The translations under genes were made by a program, and so were the position numbers. The notes under the pieces were generated by a model. It made no database searches. It had not been told where the DNA came from and saw nothing but the letters and a program-made list of their open reading frames with translations. A stretch of DNA of 10,651 nt. Source: Christensenella sp. UBA5399 (GTDB lineage: Bacteria; Bacillota; Clostridia; Christensenellales; Christensenellaceae). Below, one piece after another: positions 1 to 7,255 of this stretch; within the stretch, counting starts at the first letter, position 1, and every line of letters starts with the position of its first letter. The DNA lies in contig DHOD01000130.1 of assembly GCA_002407725.1 (NCBI GenBank), positions 1,012 to 11,662 on the forward strand, given 5' to 3'.

Positions 1-234
1 GGGCGATGTGCTCTCGCTCGGCGCAGGCGATGTGCTCTCGCTCGGCGCGGGCGATGTGCTCTCGCTCGGCGCGGGCGATACGCTCTCGCTCGGTGTCGGC
101 GATACGCTCTCACTCGGTGTCGGCGATGTGCTCTCACTCGGTGTCGGCGATGTGCTCTCACTCGGTGTCGGCGATACGCTCGGTGTCGGTGATACGCTCG
201 GTGTCGGTGATACGCTCGGCGTCGGCGATACACT
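1..234 (-). repeat. Tandem repeats coding for a Ser/Pro/Thr-rich tail
   Basis: In the hydrolase frame this stretch gives four 6-residue units SVSPTP (18 bp each), then at least seven 8-residue units of the type SESTSPTP, SESVSPTP or SESTSPAP (24 bp each). The last unit is cut by the window edge. Third positions vary little, so the array is young or homogenised. Such tails usually act as extended, possibly glycosylated wall-spanning linkers, which suggests another domain or an anchor beyond the edge. That part is inference. Confidence 0.9.
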
Positions 235-3200
235 CTCGCCCGGCAGCACGATCATATCGCTTACAGTGCCCTGTGCAGAGCATGCCCAGATCTGCTGCAT
301 ATAGTTGATAAGCTTCTGCCCATAATCCGGGCCCGTGGCCCATTTGCCGCTCAGCGCTTCCACAGTCGGCGCCGTACCGCGCAGGCTATTGCTCCAGCGC
401 GGGTCGTACGGCGAACCGTCCGGTTTGCATGTGCTCGCATTCAGCGGCGCTGTCGACGCATAGCACTTGAGATGCTGTACATGCGCCCTGATACCCGTGG
501 TGATGCCCCACGCATCGTCGCCATAGGTCGCAGCGAAGTTGAATCCCGGATTGCCTGCGCCTGTCGCGCCAAGGCCCGCAAAGTTGAACTGGCTGATGGA
601 TACCAGGTTGCCGAATTTCAGGAATCCTGTCTCCAGGCACATCTGCGCCCATGCGACCTCCGGCCTTATCCCCTCATACAGGCACTCTGTCGCGTACTGG
701 TTGGCGAATGCCTCCAGCGTTACGCCCCGGTCCACATAATACTGCGGGAAGGAGATCGGCGAATACTTCTTATAGAAGTTCACCATCTGCATGACGGTCA
801 CACTGCTGGTGCCCATAATCTCGTAAGCGCCGTTAACTTTTGCCGTCGTTCCACCTACCATCTGGCTCTTTCCGTTGTTGTCGATTGCATATACATGAAT
901 ATTGTACGTACCCGTTACCTTACCATGGTTGTTGTAGTCCACATCCACATAATAGTTGCCGTTTCCGTACGAATTTGCAGTGTACCATACAAGGTCGCTC
1001 TGGTCGCTCTTGCCCCAAATCGCGGCCTGCACCTGCTTAATGCCAGCAGCAGCACGCACCTCGTACATGGTCGCCGTAAAGTTTGTCGTGATCGGGTCGG
1101 GCGAAACCGTTACGCCGGACATCGTAGGCGCCGCGGGAGCGGCCCCTTGTTTCACATTGACGTTTGTAGCGCCCACAAACCCGCGGTTGCCTGCTTTATC
1201 GGTCGCGTACACATGGATATTGTACACGCCCCTGTTGTACGAGTGGTTTGCGATATCGGCATAAAGGCCCCAGTTGGAGTTGCCGAAGTTCACGCCGTTG
1301 TACCACATGATGTCGCTCTGGTCGGTCTTGCTCCACACAGCAAACTGCACGTTTGCCACACCAGATTCACTGTCACTGAGGCCGTACGCATACGCCTGGA
1401 ATTTATTACCCGTAGTCGAAGCCTGGTCGGGCGATACCGCCTTGGCCTTCGGTGGTGTGGTGTCCGCCTTTATATTGACATTTGTCGCACCCACAAACCC
1501 GGTGTTACCCTGCCCATCCGTCGCATATACATGGATGTTATATGTGCCCTTGTTGCCTTTATGGTTTGCTATGTTTGCATACAGGCCCCAGTTGGTGTTG
1601 CCAAAATCCACACCATCGTACCACATAAGATCGCTTTGGTCGGCCTTGCTCCACACAGCAAACTGCACCTTCGCCACACCCGAATAATCGTCCTTTACAT
1701 TCCACGCGTACGCTTGGAACGTATTGTCGTATGTAGTCGCCGGATCGGGCGTCACGGCTTTGGCCGTTGGCGGCTTTGTATCCGTTTTCACTTCTACGTT
1801 TGTCGCACCCACAAACCCGGTATTACCCTGCTTGTCGGTCGCGTACACATGGATGTTGTACACGCCCTTGTTGTTTTTATGATTGGCGATATTGGCATAG
1901 AGACCCCAGTTGGTGTTGCCAAAATCCACGCCATCGTACCACATAAGATCGCTCTGGTCGGCCTTGCTCCACACAGCAAACTGCACCTTCGCCACACCCG
2001 AATAATCGTCTTTTACGTTCCACGCGTAGGCCTGGAAGGTGCTACCGTATGTCGATTTCGAATCGGGCGTCACCGCTTTGGCCGTCGGCGGCTTGGTATC
2101 CGCTTTCACCTCCACGTTTGTCGCGCCCACAAACCCGCGGTTGCCCGCGTTATCTGTCGCGTACACATGGATATTGTACACGCCCTTATTATTTTTATGG
2201 TTGGCAATGTTGGCATTAAGGCCCCAGTTGGTGTTACCATAGTTGATACCGTCGTACCACATAAGGTCGCTCTGGTCGGCCTTGCTCCACACAGCAAACT
2301 GCACGTTTGCCACGCCCGAAATGTCGTCCGTCACACCCCATGCGTACGCCTGAAACGTATTACTGTATGTAGAAGCTGGGTCGGACGTCACCGCCTTGGC
2401 CGTCGGCGGCTTGTTGTCCGTCTTGATAGTGCCCGACGTGCCCGCCATAAAGCCGTAATTTCCTGCCATGTCCGTGCCGTATGCATGCACATTGTATGTA
2501 CCCGTATGCCCGCCATGGTTGGCAATGTTGGCCGTGGCGCTCCATGTGCCGCCGCCTTTATCCACGCCGTCATACCATACAAGGTCGCTCTGGTCGGCCT
2601 TGTTCCACACCGCAAAGCGCACGCTCTTCACGCCCGATGGATCCGCCACACCGGTAGCCTTCACCTCAAATGTGGAATTGTTGACCAGCGTGCCCATCGA
2701 AACCCCGGTTGCCGTAGGCGGCTTGGTATCATGCTGCTTGGACCAGTCTGTCACCGTCTGCGCGATGGCCTCGGTCATCAGCGCCATACCGTTACCCGTT
2801 GTAAAGTACGTCCTGTCGTTGTCGTTGGTGATAAACCCGCACTCAAGAAGTACCGCCGGCGATGTGGAATACGCACAAATGTTGTTGGGCGCGCCCGATT
2901 TGGACCCCCTGACATTGACGCCACCCACCATGCTGCGGACATTTGACGCCATCAGATCCGAGAACAGCTTTGAGCCGTAAACGGTTTTGTCTGTCCTGCT
3001 GGCGTTATATTTGCCGGAAGAACCCGGCGTATTGTTTACAGAAGAAGTATAGTAGCATTCAAACCCGTTGGCGGTTGCAGTATTGGCTGAATTGAAGTGT
3101 ATGGTCAGCACAAGATCCGCAAGGCGGGTAACCGAAGAATTATATGTTGAAGGACTGTTGATTGCGGGAACAATCTCTGTCCAGTTGGTATACTGCTTTC

Positions 3201-3591
3201 CTCCATGCTCATTAGTCGGGCTAGGCCCCGTTTGCAGTACCGAAGGCACATTGGTTGCGATCGATACCTTGTTGGTATAATACACCTGGTGCCCCATAGA
3301 CAGCAGCTTCTGCGCCACCATCTCAGATAGTTTTTCGTTGAGGTGATCCTCTACGACACCGGCATGCACCGCACCCGATGGTGTCGGGCTCGCCGGCGAA
3401 TGTCCCGGATTGATAAAGATCAATAGCCCGCTGGCCTGCGCCTTGGCAGCCGCGACCTCATCCAGCGTTACCGTAGGATTGGCCTGCGCGGCGGGCGCAG
3501 GTACAGCCGCAAGCGTCGTGGGCATAGCGCTCAGCATCAGCGCCACGATTACCACTAGCGATACAAACAACTTCAATACTTTTTTGTTCAT
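1..3591 (-). CDS. Secreted bifunctional peptidoglycan hydrolase (amidase + GBS Bsp-like repeats + glucosaminidase), 3' end outside window
   Basis: The frame is open for 1197 codons from ATG 3591 to the window edge, so the C-terminus is missing. Residues 1-37 look like a signal peptide (MNKK, a long hydrophobic stretch, then small residues). Residues about 55-280 form an Amidase_3-type N-acetylmuramoyl-L-alanine amidase: NPGHSP with His64, Glu81 in VVEDHLNEK, His165 in LTIHFNS and Glu250 in LLECGF match the zinc ligands and catalytic Glu of that family. Residues about 288-922 are six repeats resembling GBS Bsp-like repeats (FAVWSKADQSDL, NIHVYATD). Residues about 937-1107 resemble a GH73-type glucosaminidase, with Glu987 in CLETGF as the likely catalytic acid. 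A Ser/Pro/Thr tail follows. This domain set predicts an exported autolysin that cuts both the stem-peptide amide and the glycan strand. The start at 3591 was chosen over the adjacent ATG at 3594 because it is better spaced from AAGGGGAG. It is led by its own promoter, and the GerMN gene lies 101 bp upstream. Family calls are confident; the in vivo role is inferred. Confidence 0.93.
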   Translation of the reverse strand, partial: MNKKVLKLFVSLVVIVALMLSAMPTTLAAVPAPAAQANPTVTLDEVAAAKAQASGLLIFINPGHSPASPTPSGAVHAGVVEDHLNEKLSEMVAQKLLSMGHQVYYTNKVSIATNVPSVLQTGPSPTNEHGGKQYTNWTEIVPAINSPSTYNSSVTRLADLVLTIHFNSANTATANGFECYYTSSVNNTPGSSGKYNASRTDKTVYGSKLFSDLMASNVRSMVGGVNVRGSKSGAPNNICAYSTSPAVLLECGFITNDNDRTYFTTGNGMALMTEAIAQTVTDWSKQHDTKPPTATGVSMGTLVNNSTFEVKATGVADPSGVKSVRFAVWNKADQSDLVWYDGVDKGGGTWSATANIANHGGHTGTYNVHAYGTDMAGNYGFMAGTSGTIKTDNKPPTAKAVTSDPASTYSNTFQAYAWGVTDDISGVANVQFAVWSKADQSDLMWYDGINYGNTNWGLNANIANHKNNKGVYNIHVYATDNAGNRGFVGATNVEVKADTKPPTAKAVTPDSKSTYGSTFQAYAWNVKDDYSGVAKVQFAVWSKADQSDLMWYDGVDFGNTNWGLYANIANHKNNKGVYNIHVYATDKQGNTGFVGATNVEVKTDTKPPTAKAVTPDPATTYDNTFQAYAWNVKDDYSGVAKVQFAVWSKADQSDLMWYDGVDFGNTNWGLYANIANHKGNKGTYNIHVYATDGQGNTGFVGATNVNIKADTTPPKAKAVSPDQASTTGNKFQAYAYGLSDSESGVANVQFAVWSKTDQSDIMWYNGVNFGNSNWGLYADIANHSYNRGVYNIHVYATDKAGNRGFVGATNVNVKQGAAPAAPTMSGVTVSPDPITTNFTATMYEVRAAAGIKQVQAAIWGKSDQSDLVWYTANSYGNGNYYVDVDYNNHGKVTGTYNIHVYAIDNNGKSQMVGGTTAKVNGAYEIMGTSSVTVMQMVNFYKKYSPISFPQYYVDRGVTLEAFANQYATECLYEGIRPEVAWAQMCLETGFLKFGNLVSISQFNFAGLGATGAGNPGFNFAATYGDDAWGITTGIRAHVQHLKCYASTAPLNASTCKPDGSPYDPRWSNSLRGTAPTVEALSGKWATGPDYGQKLINYMQQIWACSAQGTVSDMIVLPGESVSPTPSVSPTPSVSPTPSVSPTPSESTSPTPSESTSPTPSESVSPTPSESVSPAPSESTSPAPSESTSPAPSESTSP
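822..2730 (-). repeat. Six in-frame 318-bp repeats (GBS Bsp-like repeat domains)
   Basis: The codons for the VWSKADQSDL motif recur with their tggtc start at 1001, 1319, 1637, 1955, 2273 and 2591, an exact 318-bp (106-codon) period. Each unit carries DTKPPTAKAV-like, FAVWSKADQSDL, WYDG, NIANH and YNIHVYATD motifs. Units two to five in protein order are very similar. The first (2413-2730) and last (822-1140) units have diverged most: the last has AIWGKSDQSD, and the first has FAVWNKADQSD with HAYGTDMAGN. The repeats probably bind wall or surface polymers, by analogy with proteins of this repeat family. Confidence 0.92.
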
Positions 3592-3631
3592 CATTCTCCC
3601 CTTGATCACATATCTAGATTGAGTGAATACA

Positions 3632-3659
3632 ATTATATAGTACGCATTACACTATGCAA
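3632..3659 (-). promoter_or_regulatory. Promoter of the peptidoglycan hydrolase gene
   Basis: On the minus strand there is a perfect -10 TATAAT (3632-3637) and a -35 TTGCAT (3654-3659) with a 16-bp spacer, about 40 bp before the start codon. It lies in the AT-rich gap after the GerMN gene, so the hydrolase can be transcribed independently of that gene. No terminator is visible in the gap, so read-through is also possible. Confidence 0.7.
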
Positions 3660-3692
3660 GTTATAAAATTTCAATGACAATTTTGTAACATT

Positions 3693-4238
3693 TCATACAT
3701 TTTCTGTTGTTTCCACAGTTCCATACTCGTTTTCGTACGGCACATCCTTTGGCCAATCCATGCTGCCCGTTACAAAATCGCCCCCGTTCACGCTGAAATA
3801 CACATCCGTAACACTGTCGAGGTTGGACTTGTAAGCTTGCGCAAGCGAATCGAGCAGCGCCACTTCGCTTGCCGCGCCCAGGTTTGTCTGGGATATGGAA
3901 TCCTTGAAATCATAATACAGGCTGCTGCCGTCCACCCTGATAGAGTTTGGGGACATGGGCGACTGGTCCAGCGGCTGGCCAAAGTAGCTTTGCGAAACCG
4001 CATCCGCAAGCGTACGGAGCGTATCTTCCTCCCCCGCCTGCACGGTTTCCGTCTTCTGCGTATCGGTGCCCGGATCGTAGTACGTATATTTTATCGTATC
4101 ATTGGCATATTCTACAGGGTCAGTATCCGTCAGCGTCCCCTGACGCGGTACATTGACCACGATGACGATCACAACAACAACGACAGCCGCAACAATCGCC
4201 AACAGTGCAAGAAACCTTTTATTCTTTTTCTCCAGCAT
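3693..4238 (-). CDS. Membrane-anchored GerMN domain protein
   Basis: A 181-residue protein. Residues 1-8 are basic (MLEKKNKR), and residues 9-29 are a Val/Ile-rich transmembrane segment with no lipobox cysteine, so the protein is probably anchored with its C-terminus outside. Residues about 48-156 match the GerMN domain pattern: an IKYTYYDP strand, RVDGSSLYYDF, then EVALLDSLAQAYKSNLDSVTDVYFSVNGG. The domain is named after GerM, which acts in sporulation and spore germination in Bacillus, but it also occurs in envelope proteins of non-sporulating species. ATG 4238 has AGAGG six bases upstream. The neighbouring amidase gene fits a cell-wall role, since GerMN and Amidase_3 domains are known to occur near each other or fused. 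Specific function unknown. Confidence 0.85.
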   Translation of the reverse strand: MLEKKNKRFLALLAIVAAVVVVVIVIVVNVPRQGTLTDTDPVEYANDTIKYTYYDPGTDTQKTETVQAGEEDTLRTLADAVSQSYFGQPLDQSPMSPNSIRVDGSSLYYDFKDSISQTNLGAASEVALLDSLAQAYKSNLDSVTDVYFSVNGGDFVTGSMDWPKDVPYENEYGTVETTENV

Positions 4239-4270
4239 AGGGTACCTCTGTTCTCATAAAAATCGTGGTT

Positions 4271-4299
4271 ATTATACCATTAAACATCTGATATATCAA
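4271..4299 (-). promoter_or_regulatory. Promoter of the GerMN gene
   Basis: On the minus strand, -35 TTGATA (4294-4299) and -10 TATAAT (4271-4276) are separated by 17 bp, close to the sigma-A consensus. The predicted transcript starts about 25-30 bases before the ATG at 4238. It diverges from the ktrB promoter. Confidence 0.8.
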
Positions 4300-4454
4300 G
4301 GCTGCCGCCGCCTGCCTTTTATGAACATATCATGAATTATGCCTTTTTGCATCCGCCATGTTTCACACCATACACGTTATTTCCATCATACGGCATCATG
4401 CTGCATTTTCGTCATATCCCCCGCAAAAAAATCATCCCTACATTGTAAATTCTA

Positions 4455-4482
4455 TTGCATTTTGGCATTTAAATTGTATAGT
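4455..4482 (+). promoter_or_regulatory. Promoter of ktrB
   Basis: TTGCAT (4455-4460) and TATAGT (4477-4482) lie 16 bp apart, giving a leader of about 45-50 bases before ATG 4537. The 298-bp gap 4239-4536 between the divergent GerMN and ktrB genes holds the two promoters. I saw no conserved riboswitch core in it, including the c-di-AMP type sometimes found before ktr genes. Confidence 0.65.
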
Positions 4483-4536
4483 ATTACCATGTAACGCAAT
4501 GTTTACCGGGCCCGCATACGGATTTGGGAGTACGAC

Positions 4537-5907
4537 ATGAAAAAATGCTTCATCAAAAACCGCCTTGTAAAGAACCCCGCCATTATATTGGTCATTGGCT
4601 TCGGTTGCCTGATATTGCTGGGCAGTTTGCTGCTTGCGCTTCCCGCCGCCTCGGCAACGGGCAAGTCCATAGGCTTTATAGACGCGCTGTTTACATCCAC
4701 TTCGGCAGTATGTATCACCGGGCTTTCTGTGTTCGATCCGGGATCCACGCTTTCCATGTTTGGCCAGGTCACATTGCTTTCGCTCATCCAAATGGGCGGC
4801 ATTGGCTTTATGACGCTGACTTCTTTTGTATTTATGGTGATGGGCAAAAAAATCACATTGCGCGAGCGCATGTTGATCAGCGACTCGTTTAACGATACGC
4901 AGCTTAGGGGCGCTGTGCGGATGACCCGCAATGTCCTTATCATCACCGCCGTCACAGAAGGAATCGGCATACTGCTGCTGTGTCTGCGCTTTATCCCGAT
5001 GTACGGCGTGGGGAATGGCATCTATTTCAGCGTGTTTCATGCAATTTCCGCATTTTGCAACGCAGGTTTCGACGTTTTTGGCCTGGGCTCCAGCATGCTG
5101 CCTTTTGAAGGCGACCCGCTTATCAATATTGTCACCATGGGGTTGATTGTTGTAGGCGGCCTTGGCTTCTTTGTGATACTCGATCTTTGGGAAGCCGGGC
5201 GGGGCAGGAAGAAACGATTGAATTTCCACACTAAAATCGTGTTGATTGTGACAGGCATATTGATTGCCGCAGGGTTTTTGATATTTTTATCTGTCGAATC
5301 GTCCAATCCTCAAACATTGGGTGCGGAAGGCATGCGTACATCCGATAAGGTGTTGGGTGCGCTGTTCCAATCCGTCACCACACGCACCGCGGGTTTCGCG
5401 ACCATTCCGCAGGGCGACCTGCTGCCTGTCTCCAAGGTTGTGAGCGTAGGGCTGATGTTCATTGGCGCATCGCCTGCCGGTACGGGCGGCGGCATCAAGA
5501 CAACCACGTTTGCTGTACTGGTGCTGTTTGTGATTTCCATCATCAAAGGCAACGACGATGTGGTCGTGTTTGGCCGCACCATCAACCGCAAAGTAGTGAT
5601 GCGTGCAGTCGCAAGTTGTGCGTTGGGTATCACGCTGGTTCTTGTAGTAACATCTGCTATGGCCGTCATCGAACATGGATCGATACACCTGGCCGACATC
5701 GCTTACGAGACCACTTCCGCATTCGGTACAGTAGGGCTTTCCACAGGCGTGACACATGCCTTTTCCTCCGAGAGCAAGCTGCTACTGATATTGCTGATGT
5801 ATTGTGGCAGGGTCGGCGTTTTCACCTTTACAATGGCGCTTTCACTACGTCTGGCAAAGAAAAAGGCCAATATACGCTACCCCGGCGGCAAGCTGCTGAT
5901 TGGGTAG
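4537..5907 (+). CDS. ktrB: KtrB-type potassium channel/transporter subunit
   Basis: A 456-residue polytopic protein of the Trk/Ktr/HKT superfamily, of normal KtrB length. All four pore-loop filter glycines are present: Gly62 (VCITGLS), Gly177 (FCNAGFD), Gly286 (TRTAGFAT) and Gly400 (FGTVGLST). The gating loop after the third filter is GASPAGTGGGIKTTT (310-324). It would form the membrane K+ (Na+-coupled) uptake dimer, normally controlled by the cytoplasmic RCK ring KtrA, which binds ATP/ADP and c-di-AMP. No ktrA lies next to it here: upstream is the divergent GerMN gene and downstream a tRNA gene. The start ATG has GGGAG six bases upstream. The family call is firm; KtrB versus TrkH naming rests on the short N-terminus and overall length. 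Confidence 0.93.
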   Translation: MKKCFIKNRLVKNPAIILVIGFGCLILLGSLLLALPAASATGKSIGFIDALFTSTSAVCITGLSVFDPGSTLSMFGQVTLLSLIQMGGIGFMTLTSFVFMVMGKKITLRERMLISDSFNDTQLRGAVRMTRNVLIITAVTEGIGILLLCLRFIPMYGVGNGIYFSVFHAISAFCNAGFDVFGLGSSMLPFEGDPLINIVTMGLIVVGGLGFFVILDLWEAGRGRKKRLNFHTKIVLIVTGILIAAGFLIFLSVESSNPQTLGAEGMRTSDKVLGALFQSVTTRTAGFATIPQGDLLPVSKVVSVGLMFIGASPAGTGGGIKTTTFAVLVLFVISIIKGNDDVVVFGRTINRKVVMRAVASCALGITLVLVVTSAMAVIEHGSIHLADIAYETTSAFGTVGLSTGVTHAFSSESKLLLILLMYCGRVGVFTFTMALSLRLAKKKANIRYPGGKLLIG

Positions 5908-5909
5908 AT

Positions 5910-5928
5910 TATGGCGGGGCCTGCCATA
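5910..5928 (+). terminator. Possible weak terminator after ktrB
   Basis: TATGGC (5910-5915) pairs with GCCATA (5923-5928), and the stem can extend inward by a G-T and a G-C pair. Only a short ATTTTC stretch follows a few bases later, so termination would be weak. It overlaps the end of the ktrB transcript just before the tRNA promoter. Confidence 0.35.
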
Positions 5929-5940
5929 TACAGTATTTTC

Positions 5941-5970
5941 TTGACAAACACGCCCCTGCTGATTTAGAAT
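5941..5970 (+). promoter_or_regulatory. Promoter of the tRNA-Glu gene
   Basis: A consensus -35 TTGACA (5941-5946) is followed by TAGAAT (5965-5970) with an 18-bp spacer. The predicted start is about 10 bases before the mature tRNA 5' end, as expected for a stable RNA promoter. Confidence 0.75.
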
Positions 5971-5987
5971 AATGATTGCGCTAAGCT

Positions 5988-6062
5988 GGCCCCATGGTCA
6001 AGCGGTTAAGACACAGGCCTCTCACGCCTGTAACGGGGGTTCGATTCCCCCTGGGGTCACCA
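5988..6062 (+). tRNA. tRNA-Glu (anticodon CUC)
   Basis: The 75-nt gene folds as a full cloverleaf. The acceptor is GGCCCCA / TGGGGTC with one G-T pair, the D-arm is GTC/GAC, and the anticodon stem is CAGGC/GCCTG with loop CTCTCAC, which places CTC at positions 34-36. The T-arm is GGGGG TTCGATT CCCCC, and the 3' CCA is encoded. It reads GAG codons. It stands alone with its own promoter and terminator. No copy of its 3' end was seen elsewhere in the window, so there is no sign that it serves as an integration site here. Confidence 0.96.
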
Positions 6063-6077
6063 CGCATGGAATACTAG

Positions 6078-6105
6078 AAAAGGCACTGCATCTGCGGTGC
6101 CTTTT
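6078..6105 (+). terminator. Terminator of the tRNA-Glu gene
   Basis: AAAAGGCAC (6078-6086) pairs with GTGCCTTTT (6097-6105) around a 10-base loop. The hairpin starts 15 bases after the encoded CCA, and the T-run is part of the 3' arm, as in a rho-independent terminator. Confidence 0.8.
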
Positions 6106-6119
6106 CGTGTAGTCCAGCG

Positions 6120-6148
6120 GTTCTTTTCGAGTAAAGCGAGAAAAGAAC
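6120..6148 (+). other. Unassigned perfect hairpin in the tRNA to HD-GYP spacer
   Basis: GTTCTTTTC (6120-6128) and GAAAAGAAC (6140-6148) form a perfect 9-bp stem with an 11-base loop. No clear T-run follows on either strand, so it does not look like a plain terminator. The rest of 6063-6302 is AT-rich. I found no riboswitch core, no RNA gene and no ORF in it, and no convincing promoter pair for the HD-GYP gene. Confidence 0.5.
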
Positions 6149-6302
6149 TTCCTTAAATAAATATAGCATGGGTTTTTACGTCCTAGGGTAAGTCCTTCCG
6201 GGGCATCTTATTCTGACAATCCCCCTTTCTTTTTCATCAATTCTCATTTTAAAATACCAATTTTTGTGTTACTATACAAATACATTAAATATGAGGTAAA
6301 AA

Positions 6303-7241
6303 ATGGATTTAAAAATCATTTGTCTGATCGCCGTCTTCGCGGGCGCGGTCATTCTTCTCACCAGCATGATCAAGTATTATCGCTCCCTCGTCCACTTCCG
6401 GCTGGAAGCGCACGAGAAAAAGGTCTTCTCGCAGTGGACATACGCCCTTTGCATGGTTTTGATGCTGATGTTTTTTATGGGGTATATCGCGCTGGGCATA
6501 CTGTACGTCGGCCGCGCAGCGCTCACCATGTCCGATCTGCTTGTGTCGGGCATATTCTTTTTCGGCGCCGTGTTTGTCTATGTGGTCGTTACGGTGCAGG
6601 GCCAGATGTCACGTGTTATCGCCGGAAAGACGGACGAAATGGTGCGCACGCTCGTCAACGCCATGGAGGCGAAAGACCAGTATACACGCGGGCATTCCGT
6701 CCATGTCCTCAACCTGGTCAAGCTGTTTTATAAAAACCTGCCCGACCGCCTGCAACGCCAAATCAACTACGCATACCTGACGGATGCCGCGTTGTTGCAC
6801 GACATCGGCAAAATCGGCATATCCGATTACGTCCTCAACAAACCGGGCGCACTCAACGAAGAGGAATGGAAAATCATCCGCCAGCACCCGCGTATGGGCA
6901 AGCAGATTTTGGAGCAGACCAGCTTCAGCGAGCTTGGGAACGCAATTATGTACCACCACGAGCGCGTGGACCAGCAGGGATATTACCGTGTTCCGTTTGA
7001 CCAGGTGCCTATCGAGGCCAAAATGATCGCCATCGCGGATACATTCTCCGCGTTGTACACCGACCGCGTATACCGGCCCCGCAAAAGCTATGCGGAAGCA
7101 ATCACTATTTTGAAAAAGGCGGCAGGCACACAGCTCGACGCCAACCTTGTGGACATTTTCTGCAATATTCCCGAAAAGGAGATACTGGACGCGGCACGCA
7201 ACCTGTTTGCCGTTGAGGAAAACAAGCCGCTTTTAGGGTAA
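6303..7241 (+). CDS. Membrane-anchored HD-GYP-like phosphodiesterase
   Basis: A 312-residue protein. Three transmembrane segments lie at about 4-22, 46-70 and 79-98, and no PAS, GAF or response-receiver domain is visible. Residues about 110-300 are an HD-GYP-type domain: His131 (TRGHS), His166-Asp167 in LLHDIGKIGI with Lys170, His195-Pro196, the His218-His219-Glu220 cluster and Asp246 in IADTFSALYTDRVYRP. The family normally hydrolyses cyclic di-GMP, using two or three metals. The signature HHExxDGxGYP is altered here: after HHE comes RVDQQGYY, so the Gly after Asp and the Pro of GYP are lost. The metal ligands look intact, so activity is plausible, but substrate and GYP-mediated interactions could differ. 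The start ATG has GAGG about six bases upstream. It converges on the MATE gene with 14 bases between the stop codons. Confidence 0.88.
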   Translation: MDLKIICLIAVFAGAVILLTSMIKYYRSLVHFRLEAHEKKVFSQWTYALCMVLMLMFFMGYIALGILYVGRAALTMSDLLVSGIFFFGAVFVYVVVTVQGQMSRVIAGKTDEMVRTLVNAMEAKDQYTRGHSVHVLNLVKLFYKNLPDRLQRQINYAYLTDAALLHDIGKIGISDYVLNKPGALNEEEWKIIRQHPRMGKQILEQTSFSELGNAIMYHHERVDQQGYYRVPFDQVPIEAKMIAIADTFSALYTDRVYRPRKSYAEAITILKKAAGTQLDANLVDIFCNIPEKEILDAARNLFAVEENKPLLG

Positions 7242-7255
7242 GCACCGCCGCTTTA

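Noticed and set aside
1..240. Tandem array considered as a CRISPR or a satellite repeat.
   Set aside because: Units are 18 and 24 bp, contiguous without spacers, and keep the reading frame of the hydrolase, so they are coding repeats.
472..2946. Long plus-strand open frame of 824 codons.
   Set aside because: It lies antisense to the hydrolase repeats and has no recognisable domain. Its length comes from the repeated, biased codons of the real minus-strand gene.
4239..4536. Possible c-di-AMP riboswitch before ktrB.
   Set aside because: I could not find the conserved core motifs, and the promoter leaves only about 45-50 bases of leader, too short for that riboswitch.
4438..5229. Minus-strand open frame of 263 codons opposite ktrB.
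   Set aside because: It is rich in His, Cys and Gln with no domain, and lies entirely antisense to a convincing KtrB sequence.
5988..6062. tRNA gene as an integration site for a genomic island.
   Set aside because: No repeat of the tRNA 3' end is seen elsewhere in the window, and there is no integrase gene nearby.
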